Shown piece by piece: positions 6,529 through 15,063 of a DNA stretch of 21,811 bases; position 1 is the stretch's first letter, and each line of letters starts with the position of its first letter. Origin of the DNA: Alphaproteobacteria bacterium (GTDB lineage Bacteria > Pseudomonadota > Alphaproteobacteria > UBA8366); the NCBI GenBank assembly GCA_030743445.1, contig JASLSL010000029.1:1-21811 (forward strand). Direction: 5' to 3'. Made by a program: the position numbers and the translations under genes. The notes under the pieces were generated by a model, which was not told where the DNA came from, made no database searches, and worked only from the letters and a program-made list of their open reading frames with translations.

Positions 6529-7824
6529 ATGAATGCTGCAAACGATTGCAAGGTCGCCGACATAAGCCTCGCCGAATGGGGTCACAAGGAGGTCGCGATC
6601 GCCGAGACCGAAATGCCCGGCCTGATGGCGCTGCGCGAGGAATACGGCAAGTCGAAGCCGCTCGAGGGGGCCAGGATCGCCGGCTGCCTCCACATGACGA
6701 TCCAGACCGCGGTGCTGATCGACACCCTGGTGGCACTGGGCGCCACGGTGCGCTGGTCGTCGTGCAACATCTTCTCGACCCAGGACCATGCCGCCGCGGC
6801 GGTCGCCGCCAACGGCATCCCGGTCTTCGCCTGGAAGGAAGAGAGCGACGAGGAGTTCTGGTGGTGCATCGATCAGACCATCGAGGGCCCGGACGGCTGG
6901 CGGCCGAACATGCTGCTCGACGACGGCGGCGACCTCACGGCCGTGATGCACGACAAGTTCGACGGCCTGCTCGACGACGTGCGCGGCCTGTCCGAGGAAA
7001 CCACGACCGGCGTGCACCGGCTTTACGAAATGGCCAAGGAAAACCGCCTCCGCGTTCCCGCCTTCAACGTCAACGATTCTGTCACCAAGTCCAAGTTCGA
7101 TAACCTCTATGGCTGCCGCGAGAGTTTGGTCGACGGCATCAAGCGGGCGACCGACGTCATGCTCGCCGGCAAGGTCGCCGTGGTCTGCGGCTACGGCGAC
7201 GTCGGCAAGGGCTCGGCGGCCTCGCTCAGGGGCCAGGGTGCGAGGGTCATGGTCACCGAGATCGATCCGATCTGCGCCCTGCAGGCATCGATGGAGGGCT
7301 ATCAGGTCGTCACCATGGAAGAAGCAGCACCGCTGGGCGACGTCTTCGTCACCTGCACCGGCAATATCGACGTCATTACGCTGGACCACATGCGCGAGAT
7401 GAAGGACCGCGCGATCGTCTGCAATATCGGCCACTTCGATTCGGAAATTCAGGTCTCCGACCTCAGGAATCTGAAGTGGCACAACGTCAAGCCGCAGGTC
7501 GACGAGGTCGAGTTCCCCGATGGCAAGCGGATCATCCTGTTGGCCGAGGGCCGGCTGGTGAACCTCGGCTGCGCTACCGGCCATCCGAGCTTCGTGATGA
7601 GTGCCTCGTTCACCAACCAGGTGCTGGCCCAGATCGAGCTGTGGAACAATGCCGACAATTACGAGAAACAGGTTTACGTCCTGCCGAAGCACCTCGACGA
7701 GAAGGTCGCCGCACTCCATCTCGGCAAGCTCGGTGTCAATCTCTCGACGCTGACGCCGGAGCAGGCCGAGTACATCGGCATCGAACAGGCGGGACCGTTC
7801 AAGCCCGACTACTACCGCTACTGA
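6529..7824 (+). CDS. ahcY: Adenosylhomocysteinase (S-adenosyl-L-homocysteine hydrolase)
   Basis: NAD-dependent cytoplasmic enzyme that splits S-adenosylhomocysteine into adenosine and homocysteine, relieving product inhibition of methyltransferases. The 431 residues contain H55 and T57 (HMT), the WSSCNIFSTQDH block (76-87), D131, E156, K187 and D191 at the active site, the NAD-binding GYGDVGKG (221-228), and the C-terminal KPDYYRY. Length and alignment by eye follow the human type; the roughly 40-residue insertion found in many bacterial enzymes is absent. The gene has its own promoter candidate and good ribosome binding site after ptsI. AhcY commonly sits between the PTS genes and divL in alphaproteobacteria. 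Confidence 0.97.
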   Translation: MNAANDCKVADISLAEWGHKEVAIAETEMPGLMALREEYGKSKPLEGARIAGCLHMTIQTAVLIDTLVALGATVRWSSCNIFSTQDHAAAAVAANGIPVFAWKEESDEEFWWCIDQTIEGPDGWRPNMLLDDGGDLTAVMHDKFDGLLDDVRGLSEETTTGVHRLYEMAKENRLRVPAFNVNDSVTKSKFDNLYGCRESLVDGIKRATDVMLAGKVAVVCGYGDVGKGSAASLRGQGARVMVTEIDPICALQASMEGYQVVTMEEAAPLGDVFVTCTGNIDVITLDHMREMKDRAIVCNIGHFDSEIQVSDLRNLKWHNVKPQVDEVEFPDGKRIILLAEGRLVNLGCATGHPSFVMSASFTNQVLAQIELWNNADNYEKQVYVLPKHLDEKVAALHLGKLGVNLSTLTPEQAEYIGIEQAGPFKPDYYRY

Positions 7825-7840
7825 ACCACGGTTCCGCGAC

Positions 7841-7869
7841 TCGACGCCCTGCCGCGACCGCTCTAGACT
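7841..7869 (+). promoter_or_regulatory. Candidate divL promoter overlapping GACTC methylation sites
   Basis: TCGACG (7841-7846) and TAGACT (7864-7869) are 17 bases apart. GACTC, a form of the CcrM target GANTC, occurs at 7838-7842 (touching the -35), 7866-7870 (overlapping the -10) and 7889-7893 (early in the gene). The expected start site, about seven bases after the -10, coincides with the GTG at 7876, so the mRNA may be leaderless. Confidence 0.45.
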
Positions 7870-7875
7870 CCGCCC

Positions 7876-9846
7876 GTGACGCGGGAAGGACTCATAGTCG
7901 CGCTTGCGGCGGCCATCGTCATCGTCGTTCTGGCCGTTCTGCTGTGGCGCGCGCGGGCGGCATTTCGAACCAAGGCAAAAGAGGCCGAACGGCTGCGCGC
8001 GATCCTCGATGACCTGCCGCTGCCGGTCTGGTGGCGCGGCCGTGGCCTCGGCCTCGAAGGCTTCAACCGAGCCTATTCGAGGGCGCTCGACAGCGATCGC
8101 GAAACGGTTCTCCGCGAGGGCAGCGAACTCGGCGCCGGGGCGATCGACGAGGACGGCAAGGACCTCGCCGACCGCGCGCTGAGGACGAACATGCCGCAGT
8201 CGAAGAGCCACTATGTGGTGTCCGGCGGCACCCGCCGTTTGCTCGAATTCACCGAGACGCCGCAAGGCGAAGACGTCACCGGCTACGCGGTCGACGTCAC
8301 CGCATTGGAAGAGGTGCAGTCGGAGCTCGCCCAGCACATCGCCGCCCATGCCGACGTGCTGGAGAGCCTGGCGACGGCGATCGCGATCTTCGGACCGGAC
8401 CGGCGGCTGAAATTCTTCAATACCGCGTTCCTGACACTGTGGCGGGTCGAAGCCGAACCGCTCAGGGGCGAGCCCATGATCGGCGAATTGATGGAATACC
8501 TGCGCGAACGCCGGGTCTTGCCGGAATACGTCGACTTTCCCGCCTTCAAGCGGGAACAGGAAGGCCTATTCACCTCGTTGATCGAGACCGCCGAGCGACT
8601 CCTCCACACGCCGGATGGCCGCACGCTCCGCCGGTTGGTGACGCCGCACCCGATGGGTGGCCTGATGTACATTTTCGAGGACGTGACCGACCGCCTGTCG
8701 CTCGAGCGGTCCTACAACACCCTGATCGAGGTCCAGCAGGAAAGCCTGAATAACCTCTATGAAGGGGTCGCGGTGTTTGGCGGCGACGGGCGTTTGCGGT
8801 TGTGGAATCCGATCCTGATCTCGATGTGGGGCCTGGACGATACGTTCCTCGACGGCGAGCCCCACATCGCGGATATTCTGGAGCGGACCAGCGGCCTGTT
8901 CCCGGAAGCCGCGGATTGGCCGGCGCTGAAGCAGCGATTGATCGTGCGCGTCACCGAACCACAGGCGCATGCCGGCCGTCTCGAGCGGATCGACGGCTCG
9001 GTCCTCGACTATGCCTGTGTGGCGCTGCCGGACGGTGGGTGCTTTCTCAGCTACATAGACGTCACCGACAGCGTGCGTGTCCAGCGCGCGCTCGAGGAAC
9101 GCGCGTTCGCGCTGGAAACCGCCGACCGGGTGAAGACCGAGTTCATCTCCAACGTCAGCTACGAACTGCGCACGCCCCTGAACGCGATCGCCGGTTTCTC
9201 GGAAATCCTGGGCGACACGCATTTCGGGCCGCTCAACGACCGCCAGCGCGAATATCTCGCCAGCATCACCAACGCCTCGAAGCAGCTCATGGCGCTGATC
9301 GACGATATCCTCGACCTCGCGACCATCGATGCCGGCTACATGGCGCTCGACCTGAGCGCGGTCGATGTCGGCGAGGTTCTCGAGGCGGTCGGCGACCTGA
9401 CACGCGAACGGTTGGAGGGCGAGCACGCACCGATCGAGATCGACTGTCCGGACGACATCGGCGAGATTGTCGCGGACGGCGCGCGGCTCCGCCAGGCGCT
9501 GGTCAATCTGGTCTACAATGTCACCTCCGAGGCGCCCGGCGGCCGGCCCGTGGCGCTCTCCGCGCGGCGCGTGAAGAAGGATATCCTGGTCACCGTCGGC
9601 GATCCGGCCGACGATGAACCGGAGGCCGCCGGGCTCCAATTTCTGGTGCCGGGGGGAAACGATCGCTTCATCCGGCGATCGGATACCGGTCTCGGTCTCG
9701 CATTGACGCGGAGCCTGATCGAATTGCACGGCGGCGAGGTCAATCTCAAAGCCCAGCCGGATCAACCGGGCGCCCACGCGGTCTGCCGCCTGCCGGTCGG
9801 CGGACCGGTCGGCGAGGTTGCCGCCAAGGATCGGGGAGCGGCGTAA
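7876..9846 (+). CDS. divL: DivL-type PAS sensor kinase with Tyr in place of the catalytic His
   Basis: Membrane-anchored cell-cycle regulator. In Caulobacter DivL binds the response regulator DivK and controls the CckA-CtrA pathway, acting without classical His phosphorylation. The 656 residues show one N-terminal membrane helix (about 6-24), PAS-like segments (about 38-145, 155-275 and 288-400), a HisKA-like dimerisation helix and an ATPase domain. The H box reads VSYELRTPL with Y429 (codon 9160-9162) where His is expected, as in Caulobacter DivL. The N box keeps N544 and N548, and the G2 box is TGLGLAL (604-610), but the usual D-x-G-x-G of G1 is replaced by GDPADDE (575-581). No other in-frame start precedes the membrane helix, and there is no Shine-Dalgarno before GTG 7876. 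It lies between ahcY and tsaE. Confidence 0.85.
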   Translation: MTREGLIVALAAAIVIVVLAVLLWRARAAFRTKAKEAERLRAILDDLPLPVWWRGRGLGLEGFNRAYSRALDSDRETVLREGSELGAGAIDEDGKDLADRALRTNMPQSKSHYVVSGGTRRLLEFTETPQGEDVTGYAVDVTALEEVQSELAQHIAAHADVLESLATAIAIFGPDRRLKFFNTAFLTLWRVEAEPLRGEPMIGELMEYLRERRVLPEYVDFPAFKREQEGLFTSLIETAERLLHTPDGRTLRRLVTPHPMGGLMYIFEDVTDRLSLERSYNTLIEVQQESLNNLYEGVAVFGGDGRLRLWNPILISMWGLDDTFLDGEPHIADILERTSGLFPEAADWPALKQRLIVRVTEPQAHAGRLERIDGSVLDYACVALPDGGCFLSYIDVTDSVRVQRALEERAFALETADRVKTEFISNVSYELRTPLNAIAGFSEILGDTHFGPLNDRQREYLASITNASKQLMALIDDILDLATIDAGYMALDLSAVDVGEVLEAVGDLTRERLEGEHAPIEIDCPDDIGEIVADGARLRQALVNLVYNVTSEAPGGRPVALSARRVKKDILVTVGDPADDEPEAAGLQFLVPGGNDRFIRRSDTGLGLALTRSLIELHGGEVNLKAQPDQPGAHAVCRLPVGGPVGEVAAKDRGAA

Positions 9847-9871
9847 TTTCCGCCGAATTCAGCCGAACGCC

Positions 9872-10366
9872 ATGGAGACTTCTACGGCTTCCGATGAACT
9901 GTTGTTCGAAGCGACGCTCGCCTCGCCGGCGGCGACGGCGGACCTCGCCGCCAATCTGGCGCCCCTGTTGCGGGCCGGCGACGTGATCGGGCTCGAGGGC
10001 GAGCTCGGCACCGGCAAGACGACCTTCGCGCGGGCATTGATCCGCACCCTCGGCGATAGCCGAGAGGAAGTGCCGAGTCCCACCTTCACCCTGGTCCAGA
10101 CCTACGAGACGGATGGCATGACGGTCTGGCATTGCGATCTCTACCGGATCGAGCGGCCGGAAGACGCGGTCGAGCTCGGTCTCGAAGAAGCCTGGGGGTC
10201 GGCCCTGACCCTGATCGAATGGCCCGAGCGGCTGGGCCGCGACCTGCCGCCGCGGCGGCTCGCGCTCAGGTTCGAGTATGGCGACGACGAGACGGCCCGG
10301 CGGGTGACCGTCATGGGCGGTCGGGAATGGCGCCGAAGACTCGAGGGATTGTTCGATGACGGCTGA
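9872..10366 (+). CDS. tsaE: tRNA threonylcarbamoyladenosine biosynthesis ATPase TsaE
   Basis: ATPase that works with TsaB and TsaD to make the t6A modification on ANN-decoding tRNAs. From the ATG at 9872 the protein has 164 residues, the usual size. It contains Walker A GELGTGKT (43-50), the S-P-T-F motif (69-72), HCDLYRIE (87-94) and the Walker-B-like LIEWPERLG (114-122). The frame is open 54 bases further upstream, but that part overlaps divL and adds a basic tail not typical of the family, so the later ATG is preferred. The end overlaps amgK by 11 bases. TsaB and TsaD genes are not in the window. Confidence 0.93.
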   Translation: METSTASDELLFEATLASPAATADLAANLAPLLRAGDVIGLEGELGTGKTTFARALIRTLGDSREEVPSPTFTLVQTYETDGMTVWHCDLYRIERPEDAVELGLEEAWGSALTLIEWPERLGRDLPPRRLALRFEYGDDETARRVTVMGGREWRRRLEGLFDDG

Positions 10367-11363
10367 ACGGGCCCATGCGATCGGGGCGTTCCTCGATGCC
10401 GCCGGCTGGGGTGGTGCGCTACGAAGCCCGTTAGCGGGCGACGCCTCATTCCGGCGCTACGAGCGGCTGGCCAACGACGACGCGACCATGGTGCTGATGG
10501 ATGCGCCGCCGCCGCAAGAGGACGTTCGGGCCTTCGCCCGCGTCGCCGAGCGGCTGATCGGGCTCGGCCTTAGCGCGCCGAACATTCTTGCCCGCGACGA
10601 GGCGGCAGGGCTGCTGCTGCTCGAGGATTTCGGCGACGATACCTATACGGCGGTGCTTGGGGCCGGCGGCGACGAGGCGGCGCTTTATGGCTCGGCGCTC
10701 GACTTGCTGATCGCGCTGCACCAAAACTATCGGGACGATGGCGCCTTGCCGCCCTACGACGACGAACGGTTGCTCGAGGAAGCGGCGCTGCTGGTCGACT
10801 GGTACCTGCCGGCGCTGCGCGGCGACGGGACGCCGGGGGATGTCCGCGCCGAATACCTCGAGCTGTGGCGCGAAAGTTTCGCCACGGCGCGCGCGATGCC
10901 GTCGACCCTGGTGCTGCGCGACTACCACGTCGACAACCTGATGTGGCTGCCCGACCGGCCCGGGGTCGCCGCCTGCGGCCTGCTCGACTTCCAGGACGCG
11001 GTGATCGGTCCGGTGACCTACGACCTGGTCTCGTTGCTGGAAGACGCGCGCCGCGACGTGCCGGCCGACCTCGCCCGGGACCTGCTCGGGCGCTATCTCG
11101 CCGCTTTCCCGGAGCTCGACGGGCAAGCCTTCGCGGCCTCCTATGCAGTGCTCGGCGCCCAACGCAGCGCCAAGATCCTTGGCATCTTCACCCGGCTCGA
11201 CCGGCGCGACGGCAAGCCGGTCTACCTCGAGCACATCCCCCGGGTCTGGCGCTGGCTCGAGGGCGGTCTGGCGCATCCGGCCCTGGCCCGGCTCGAGGCC
11301 TGGTTCGCCCGGGAAGTTCCACCAGAGGATCGGCGGGCGCCGGCGCCGGGAGTTGCCGCGTGA
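10356..11363 (+). CDS. amgK: N-acetylmuramate/N-acetylglucosamine anomeric kinase AmgK
   Basis: Aminoglycoside-phosphotransferase-fold sugar kinase. Characterised AmgK enzymes phosphorylate the anomeric position of MurNAc or GlcNAc, feeding MurU in peptidoglycan recycling that bypasses de novo UDP-MurNAc synthesis. The 335 residues have the N-terminal GDASFRRY element (28-35), the catalytic loop LRDYHVDNL (187-195, with D189 and N194) and the metal-binding LLDFQDA (209-215). Placement next to murU, whose GTG start overlaps this stop, is the strongest support for the substrate. It starts 11 bases before the tsaE stop. The phosphatase MupP, which completes the pathway in Pseudomonas, is not in this window. 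Confidence 0.88.
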   Translation: MTAERAHAIGAFLDAAGWGGALRSPLAGDASFRRYERLANDDATMVLMDAPPPQEDVRAFARVAERLIGLGLSAPNILARDEAAGLLLLEDFGDDTYTAVLGAGGDEAALYGSALDLLIALHQNYRDDGALPPYDDERLLEEAALLVDWYLPALRGDGTPGDVRAEYLELWRESFATARAMPSTLVLRDYHVDNLMWLPDRPGVAACGLLDFQDAVIGPVTYDLVSLLEDARRDVPADLARDLLGRYLAAFPELDGQAFAASYAVLGAQRSAKILGIFTRLDRRDGKPVYLEHIPRVWRWLEGGLAHPALARLEAWFAREVPPEDRRAPAPGVAA

Positions 11364-12085
11364 CCAAGATCACCCGCGCCATGGTGCTCGCCGCCGGCCT
11401 TGGGCTGCGCATGCGCCCGCTGACCGAGGACCTGCCGAAGCCGTTGATCGAGCTCTACGGCCGTACCCTGCTCGATCGCGCGCTCGACCATTTGGCCATC
11501 GCGGGGATCGGCCGGACGGTGGTCAACACCCACTACCTGGCGGAGATGATCGAAGCCCACCTCGACGGAAAAGAGGACGTTGTCATATCGCACGAGCCAG
11601 ACCTGCTCGACACCGGCGGCGGCGTCGCCAACGTGCTCGCGCATCTCGGCAAGCGCGCCTTCTTCGCGGTCAACAGCGACGCGGTGTGGATCGACGGGCC
11701 GTCGCCGACGCTCGACCGTCTTGCCGAGATCTGGAACGGCCGCCGCATGGACGCGCTGCTGCTGTTCCAGCCGACCGTCTACGCCACCGGCTATCGCGGT
11801 GTCGGCGACTATTTCCTGGCGCCCGACGGCGCCGCCCGAAGGCGCCGGGAATACCAAGTGGCGCCCTATCTCTTCGCCGGGGTGCAAATCCTGCATCCGC
11901 GTCTGTTCAAGGATGCGCCGGAGGGGCCCTACTCGCTCAACCTGCTCTTTGACCGGGCCGAGGAAGCGGGCCGGCTCTACGGCATGGTCCACGATGGCGA
12001 CTGGTTCCACGTCGGCTCGCCGGGGGACCTGGCGCGGACCGAATCCGCATTGGCCCTGCGTTACGTCGAAGTGCACAGCCGATAA
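11360..12085 (+). CDS. murU: N-acetylmuramate alpha-1-phosphate uridylyltransferase MurU
   Basis: Nucleotidyltransferase joining MurNAc-1-phosphate and UTP to UDP-MurNAc, the second step of the AmgK-MurU recycling branch. The 241 residues carry the signature LAAGLGLRMRPLT (10-22), the PKPLI motif (26-30, with K27), the D-T-G-G segment (84-87) and the metal-site NSDA (105-108). Length fits the family. The GTG at 11360 overlaps the amgK stop (GTGA), and the TAATG at its end couples it to addB. A general sugar-1-phosphate nucleotidyltransferase role is possible by sequence alone, but the amgK pairing makes MurU the best call. Confidence 0.88.
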   Translation: MTKITRAMVLAAGLGLRMRPLTEDLPKPLIELYGRTLLDRALDHLAIAGIGRTVVNTHYLAEMIEAHLDGKEDVVISHEPDLLDTGGGVANVLAHLGKRAFFAVNSDAVWIDGPSPTLDRLAEIWNGRRMDALLLFQPTVYATGYRGVGDYFLAPDGAARRRREYQVAPYLFAGVQILHPRLFKDAPEGPYSLNLLFDRAEEAGRLYGMVHDGDWFHVGSPGDLARTESALALRYVEVHSR

Positions 12086-15063
12086 TGCCGATCTACACCA
12101 TCCGGCCCGGACTGCCGTTCGTCGACGCGCTTGCCGACGGACTGTTGCACGAGTTCGCGGACGATCCCCTGGGCCTCGCCGATGCGATCGTGCTGCTGCC
12201 GACCCGGCGCGCCTGCCGGGCGCTGCGCGAGGCGTTCCTGCGGGTCGCCGGGCCGCGGGCCCTGCTGCTGCCGACGATGCGGCCGCTCGGCGAGGTCGAC
12301 GAGGACGAACTGGTGCTGGGCGAGGCGCCGGGTCTCGACGACATCGACCTGCCGCCGGCGATCCCCGAGCTGCGCCGCAACCTGCTGTTGGCGCAACTGA
12401 TCCTCAAGCGGGCGGAAGCCGGCGGCGAGGATATGCCGGCCGACCAGGCGGTGCGGCTCGCGGCCGAACTCGCGCGGCTGATCGACCGGGTGCAGACCGA
12501 ACAGCTGTCGTTCGACGCACTCGGCGATCTGGTGCCCGAGCGCTATGCCAGCCACTGGCAAGAGACGCTGGAATTCCTGCGAATCGTCACCGAGCACTGG
12601 CCCGACGTGCTCGCCGAGCAGGACTGCCTCGATCCCGCCGATCGGCGCAATCGGCTGCTCGAGGCCCAAGCCAAGGCTTGGCGCGCGGCCCCGCCGAACC
12701 GCCGCATCGTCGCCGCCGGCTCGACCGGCAGCGTTCCGGCGACCGCCGACCTGCTCGCCATGGTCGCCGAGCTGCCTGGCGGCGCGGTCGTGCTGCCCGG
12801 GCTCGACCGCCGGATGGATGAGGCGAGCCGGGAGGCCGCGTCGGCCGAGGAGACCCATCCCCAATTCGGTATGCTGCGGCTGCTGGCCCGGCTCGAGGTC
12901 GCGCCGGGCGACGTCGTCGACTGGTCGTCGCCCGGCCTCGAAGACGGCAAGGTGGGCAGCCCGCCCGCCCGCGCGGCGCTGGTCGACCAGGCGACCCGCC
13001 CGGCGGCGACAACCGACGCCTGGCAGGAGGTAACCGCGATCCCGGCCGAGGCGATCGAAGGGTTGCAGCGGGTCGACTGCCCGGGCGAGGCCGAGGAGGC
13101 GGGCGTGATCGCGCTTGCCTTGCGCCGATCGCTCGAGACCGAAGGCCGGACCGCAGCCCTGGTGACCACCGACCGGCGGCTCGCGCGCCGGGTCGCGGCG
13201 GAGCTCGGGCGCTGGCATATCGAGATCGACGATTCCGCCGGCACGCTGTTGGCCGACACACCGCCGGGCGCGTTCCTGCGTCTCACGGCCGAGATGGTCG
13301 CCGCCGACTTCGCGCCGATCGCACTGCTCGCGGCACTCAAGCATCCGCTCGCCGCGGGCGGCCGGGCGCCGGGACGGTTCCGCGAGGCGGTCCGCGGGCT
13401 CGAGCGGCTGGCGCTGCGCGGCCCGCGGCCAGCCGGCGGGCTCCATGGGCTCGAGGCTGTGCTGCACGGCGGCGGGCCGGAACATGAAAAGGAACGCGAA
13501 GCCGCGGCCGTCCTGGTCGGCGATTTGAGGGATCGCCTCGAACCCTTGACCGAGTTGATGGGCGCGCGCCGCCGGCGGTTTTCCGACCTGATCGACGGCC
13601 ATCTCGCCGCCGCCGAGGCGCTCGCCGAAAGCGACATGGAGTCCGGCGCCGGCCGGCTCTGGGTCGGCGAGGCGGGCGAGGCCCTGGCCGGGTTCATCGC
13701 CGAGGCCGCCGAGGCCGCCCAGGTGATGCCGGCGATCGCCCCCGGCCGCTATCCGGCTCTGTTCGCCGCGCTGATGGCGGGGCAGGTGGTCCGCCCGCGC
13801 TATGGCCGCCACCCGAGGCTCCATATCTGGGGTCCGCTCGAGGCCCGGCTGCAGCACGCCGACCTGATCGTCCTCGGCGGCTTGAACGAGCGCACCTGGC
13901 CGCGCGATCCGACGCCCGATCCGTGGCTCAGCCGGCCGATGGAATCGGAGCTCGGCCTGCCCCTGCCGGAACGCCGGGTCGGGCTCGCGGCGCACGACTT
14001 CGCCCAGGCGCTCGCCGCACCCGAGGTCATGCTGACCCGGGCCGAGCGGGTCGACGGCACCCCGACCGTGCCGTCGCGCTGGCTGATGCGGCTCGATGCG
14101 GTGCTGCGCCGCGCCGACGCCGAACTCGGCGAGATAACCGCGGCGCCGTGGCGCGCTTGGCAGCGGGCGCTCGGTCGGCCCGGGGAATACCGGCGTTGCG
14201 AGCCGCCGGCGCCGACCCCGCCCTATGCGGTCCGGCCGCGACAACTCTCGGTGACCCGGATCGAGGCCTGGATGCGCGATCCTTACGCGATCTATGCCCG
14301 CCATGTGCTGCGACTTCGGCCGCTCGACCCGATCGAGGCCGATCCGGGGGCGGCCGACCGGGGCAGTTTTATCCATCAGGCGCTCGACGATTTCACCCGG
14401 GCCCATCCGGCGGAATTGCCCGAGGACGCGGTTGAGCGATTGCTCGGCTTCGGCGAGGCGGCGTTCGGCGAGGCGCTCGGCCGGCCGGCGGTGCGGGCCT
14501 TCTGGTGGCCGCGCTTCGTGCGCGTCGCCGAGTGGTTCGTCGTCGTCGAACGCATCCGCCGCGCCGGTCTCGCCGGCACGGATAGCGAATGCAAGGGCGA
14601 GTTGGAAATCCCGGGGCGGGACGAGCCGTTCCTGCTCACCGCGACGGCCGACCGCATCGACAGCCTCGCCGGCGGCGGCTATGCGATCGTCGACTACAAG
14701 ACCGGAACGGTGCCGAGCGAAACGCAGATCGAATACGGCTACGCGCCGCAGCTCTCGCTCGAGGCGGCGATCGCGGCGGCCGGTGGATTCGGGAACCTAG
14801 CGGCGGGGGCGGTCGGCGAGCTCGCCTATTGGCGGCTCTCCGGCGGCGATCCGGCGGGCGAGATCAAAGTGGTCAGGGCCGATTTGGGCGATCTCGCGGC
14901 GGCGGCGCTCGACGGCGTCACCCGTCTCGTCGTTGCTTTCGACGACCCGGCGACGCCGTATCGGGCGATGCCGGACCCGGCCCACCCATTGCCGTACAAC
15001 GACTACGAACACCTGGCCCGGATCCAGGAATGGTCCGGCTTCGGCGGCGAGGGCGGCGAATGA
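12085..15063 (+). CDS. addB: Double-strand break repair protein AddB
   Basis: Subunit of the AddAB helicase-nuclease, which resects double-strand breaks for RecA-dependent repair. The 992 residues are typical for the alphaproteobacterial form. The N-terminal part resembles an inactivated UvrD-type helicase: the expected Walker A region reads VLLPTRRACRALREAFL with no GxGKT. The C terminus is a RecB-type nuclease, with H764 (SFIHQALDD), D856 (ADRIDS) and D870-Y871-K872 (VDYKTG). The region after the nuclease lacks the Cys cluster that holds the iron-sulfur site in Bacillus AddB. The start forms a one-base overlap (TAATG) with murU, and the end overlaps addA (ATGA), giving matched production of both subunits. 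Confidence 0.93.
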   Translation: MPIYTIRPGLPFVDALADGLLHEFADDPLGLADAIVLLPTRRACRALREAFLRVAGPRALLLPTMRPLGEVDEDELVLGEAPGLDDIDLPPAIPELRRNLLLAQLILKRAEAGGEDMPADQAVRLAAELARLIDRVQTEQLSFDALGDLVPERYASHWQETLEFLRIVTEHWPDVLAEQDCLDPADRRNRLLEAQAKAWRAAPPNRRIVAAGSTGSVPATADLLAMVAELPGGAVVLPGLDRRMDEASREAASAEETHPQFGMLRLLARLEVAPGDVVDWSSPGLEDGKVGSPPARAALVDQATRPAATTDAWQEVTAIPAEAIEGLQRVDCPGEAEEAGVIALALRRSLETEGRTAALVTTDRRLARRVAAELGRWHIEIDDSAGTLLADTPPGAFLRLTAEMVAADFAPIALLAALKHPLAAGGRAPGRFREAVRGLERLALRGPRPAGGLHGLEAVLHGGGPEHEKEREAAAVLVGDLRDRLEPLTELMGARRRRFSDLIDGHLAAAEALAESDMESGAGRLWVGEAGEALAGFIAEAAEAAQVMPAIAPGRYPALFAALMAGQVVRPRYGRHPRLHIWGPLEARLQHADLIVLGGLNERTWPRDPTPDPWLSRPMESELGLPLPERRVGLAAHDFAQALAAPEVMLTRAERVDGTPTVPSRWLMRLDAVLRRADAELGEITAAPWRAWQRALGRPGEYRRCEPPAPTPPYAVRPRQLSVTRIEAWMRDPYAIYARHVLRLRPLDPIEADPGAADRGSFIHQALDDFTRAHPAELPEDAVERLLGFGEAAFGEALGRPAVRAFWWPRFVRVAEWFVVVERIRRAGLAGTDSECKGELEIPGRDEPFLLTATADRIDSLAGGGYAIVDYKTGTVPSETQIEYGYAPQLSLEAAIAAAGGFGNLAAGAVGELAYWRLSGGDPAGEIKVVRADLGDLAAAALDGVTRLVVAFDDPATPYRAMPDPAHPLPYNDYEHLARIQEWSGFGGEGGE

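Noticed and set aside
12061..14406. Long open frame of about 780 codons on the minus strand opposite addB
   Set aside because: It mirrors the strong third-position G/C bias of addB, which removes stops from the opposite frame; the translation is low-complexity and shows no domain.
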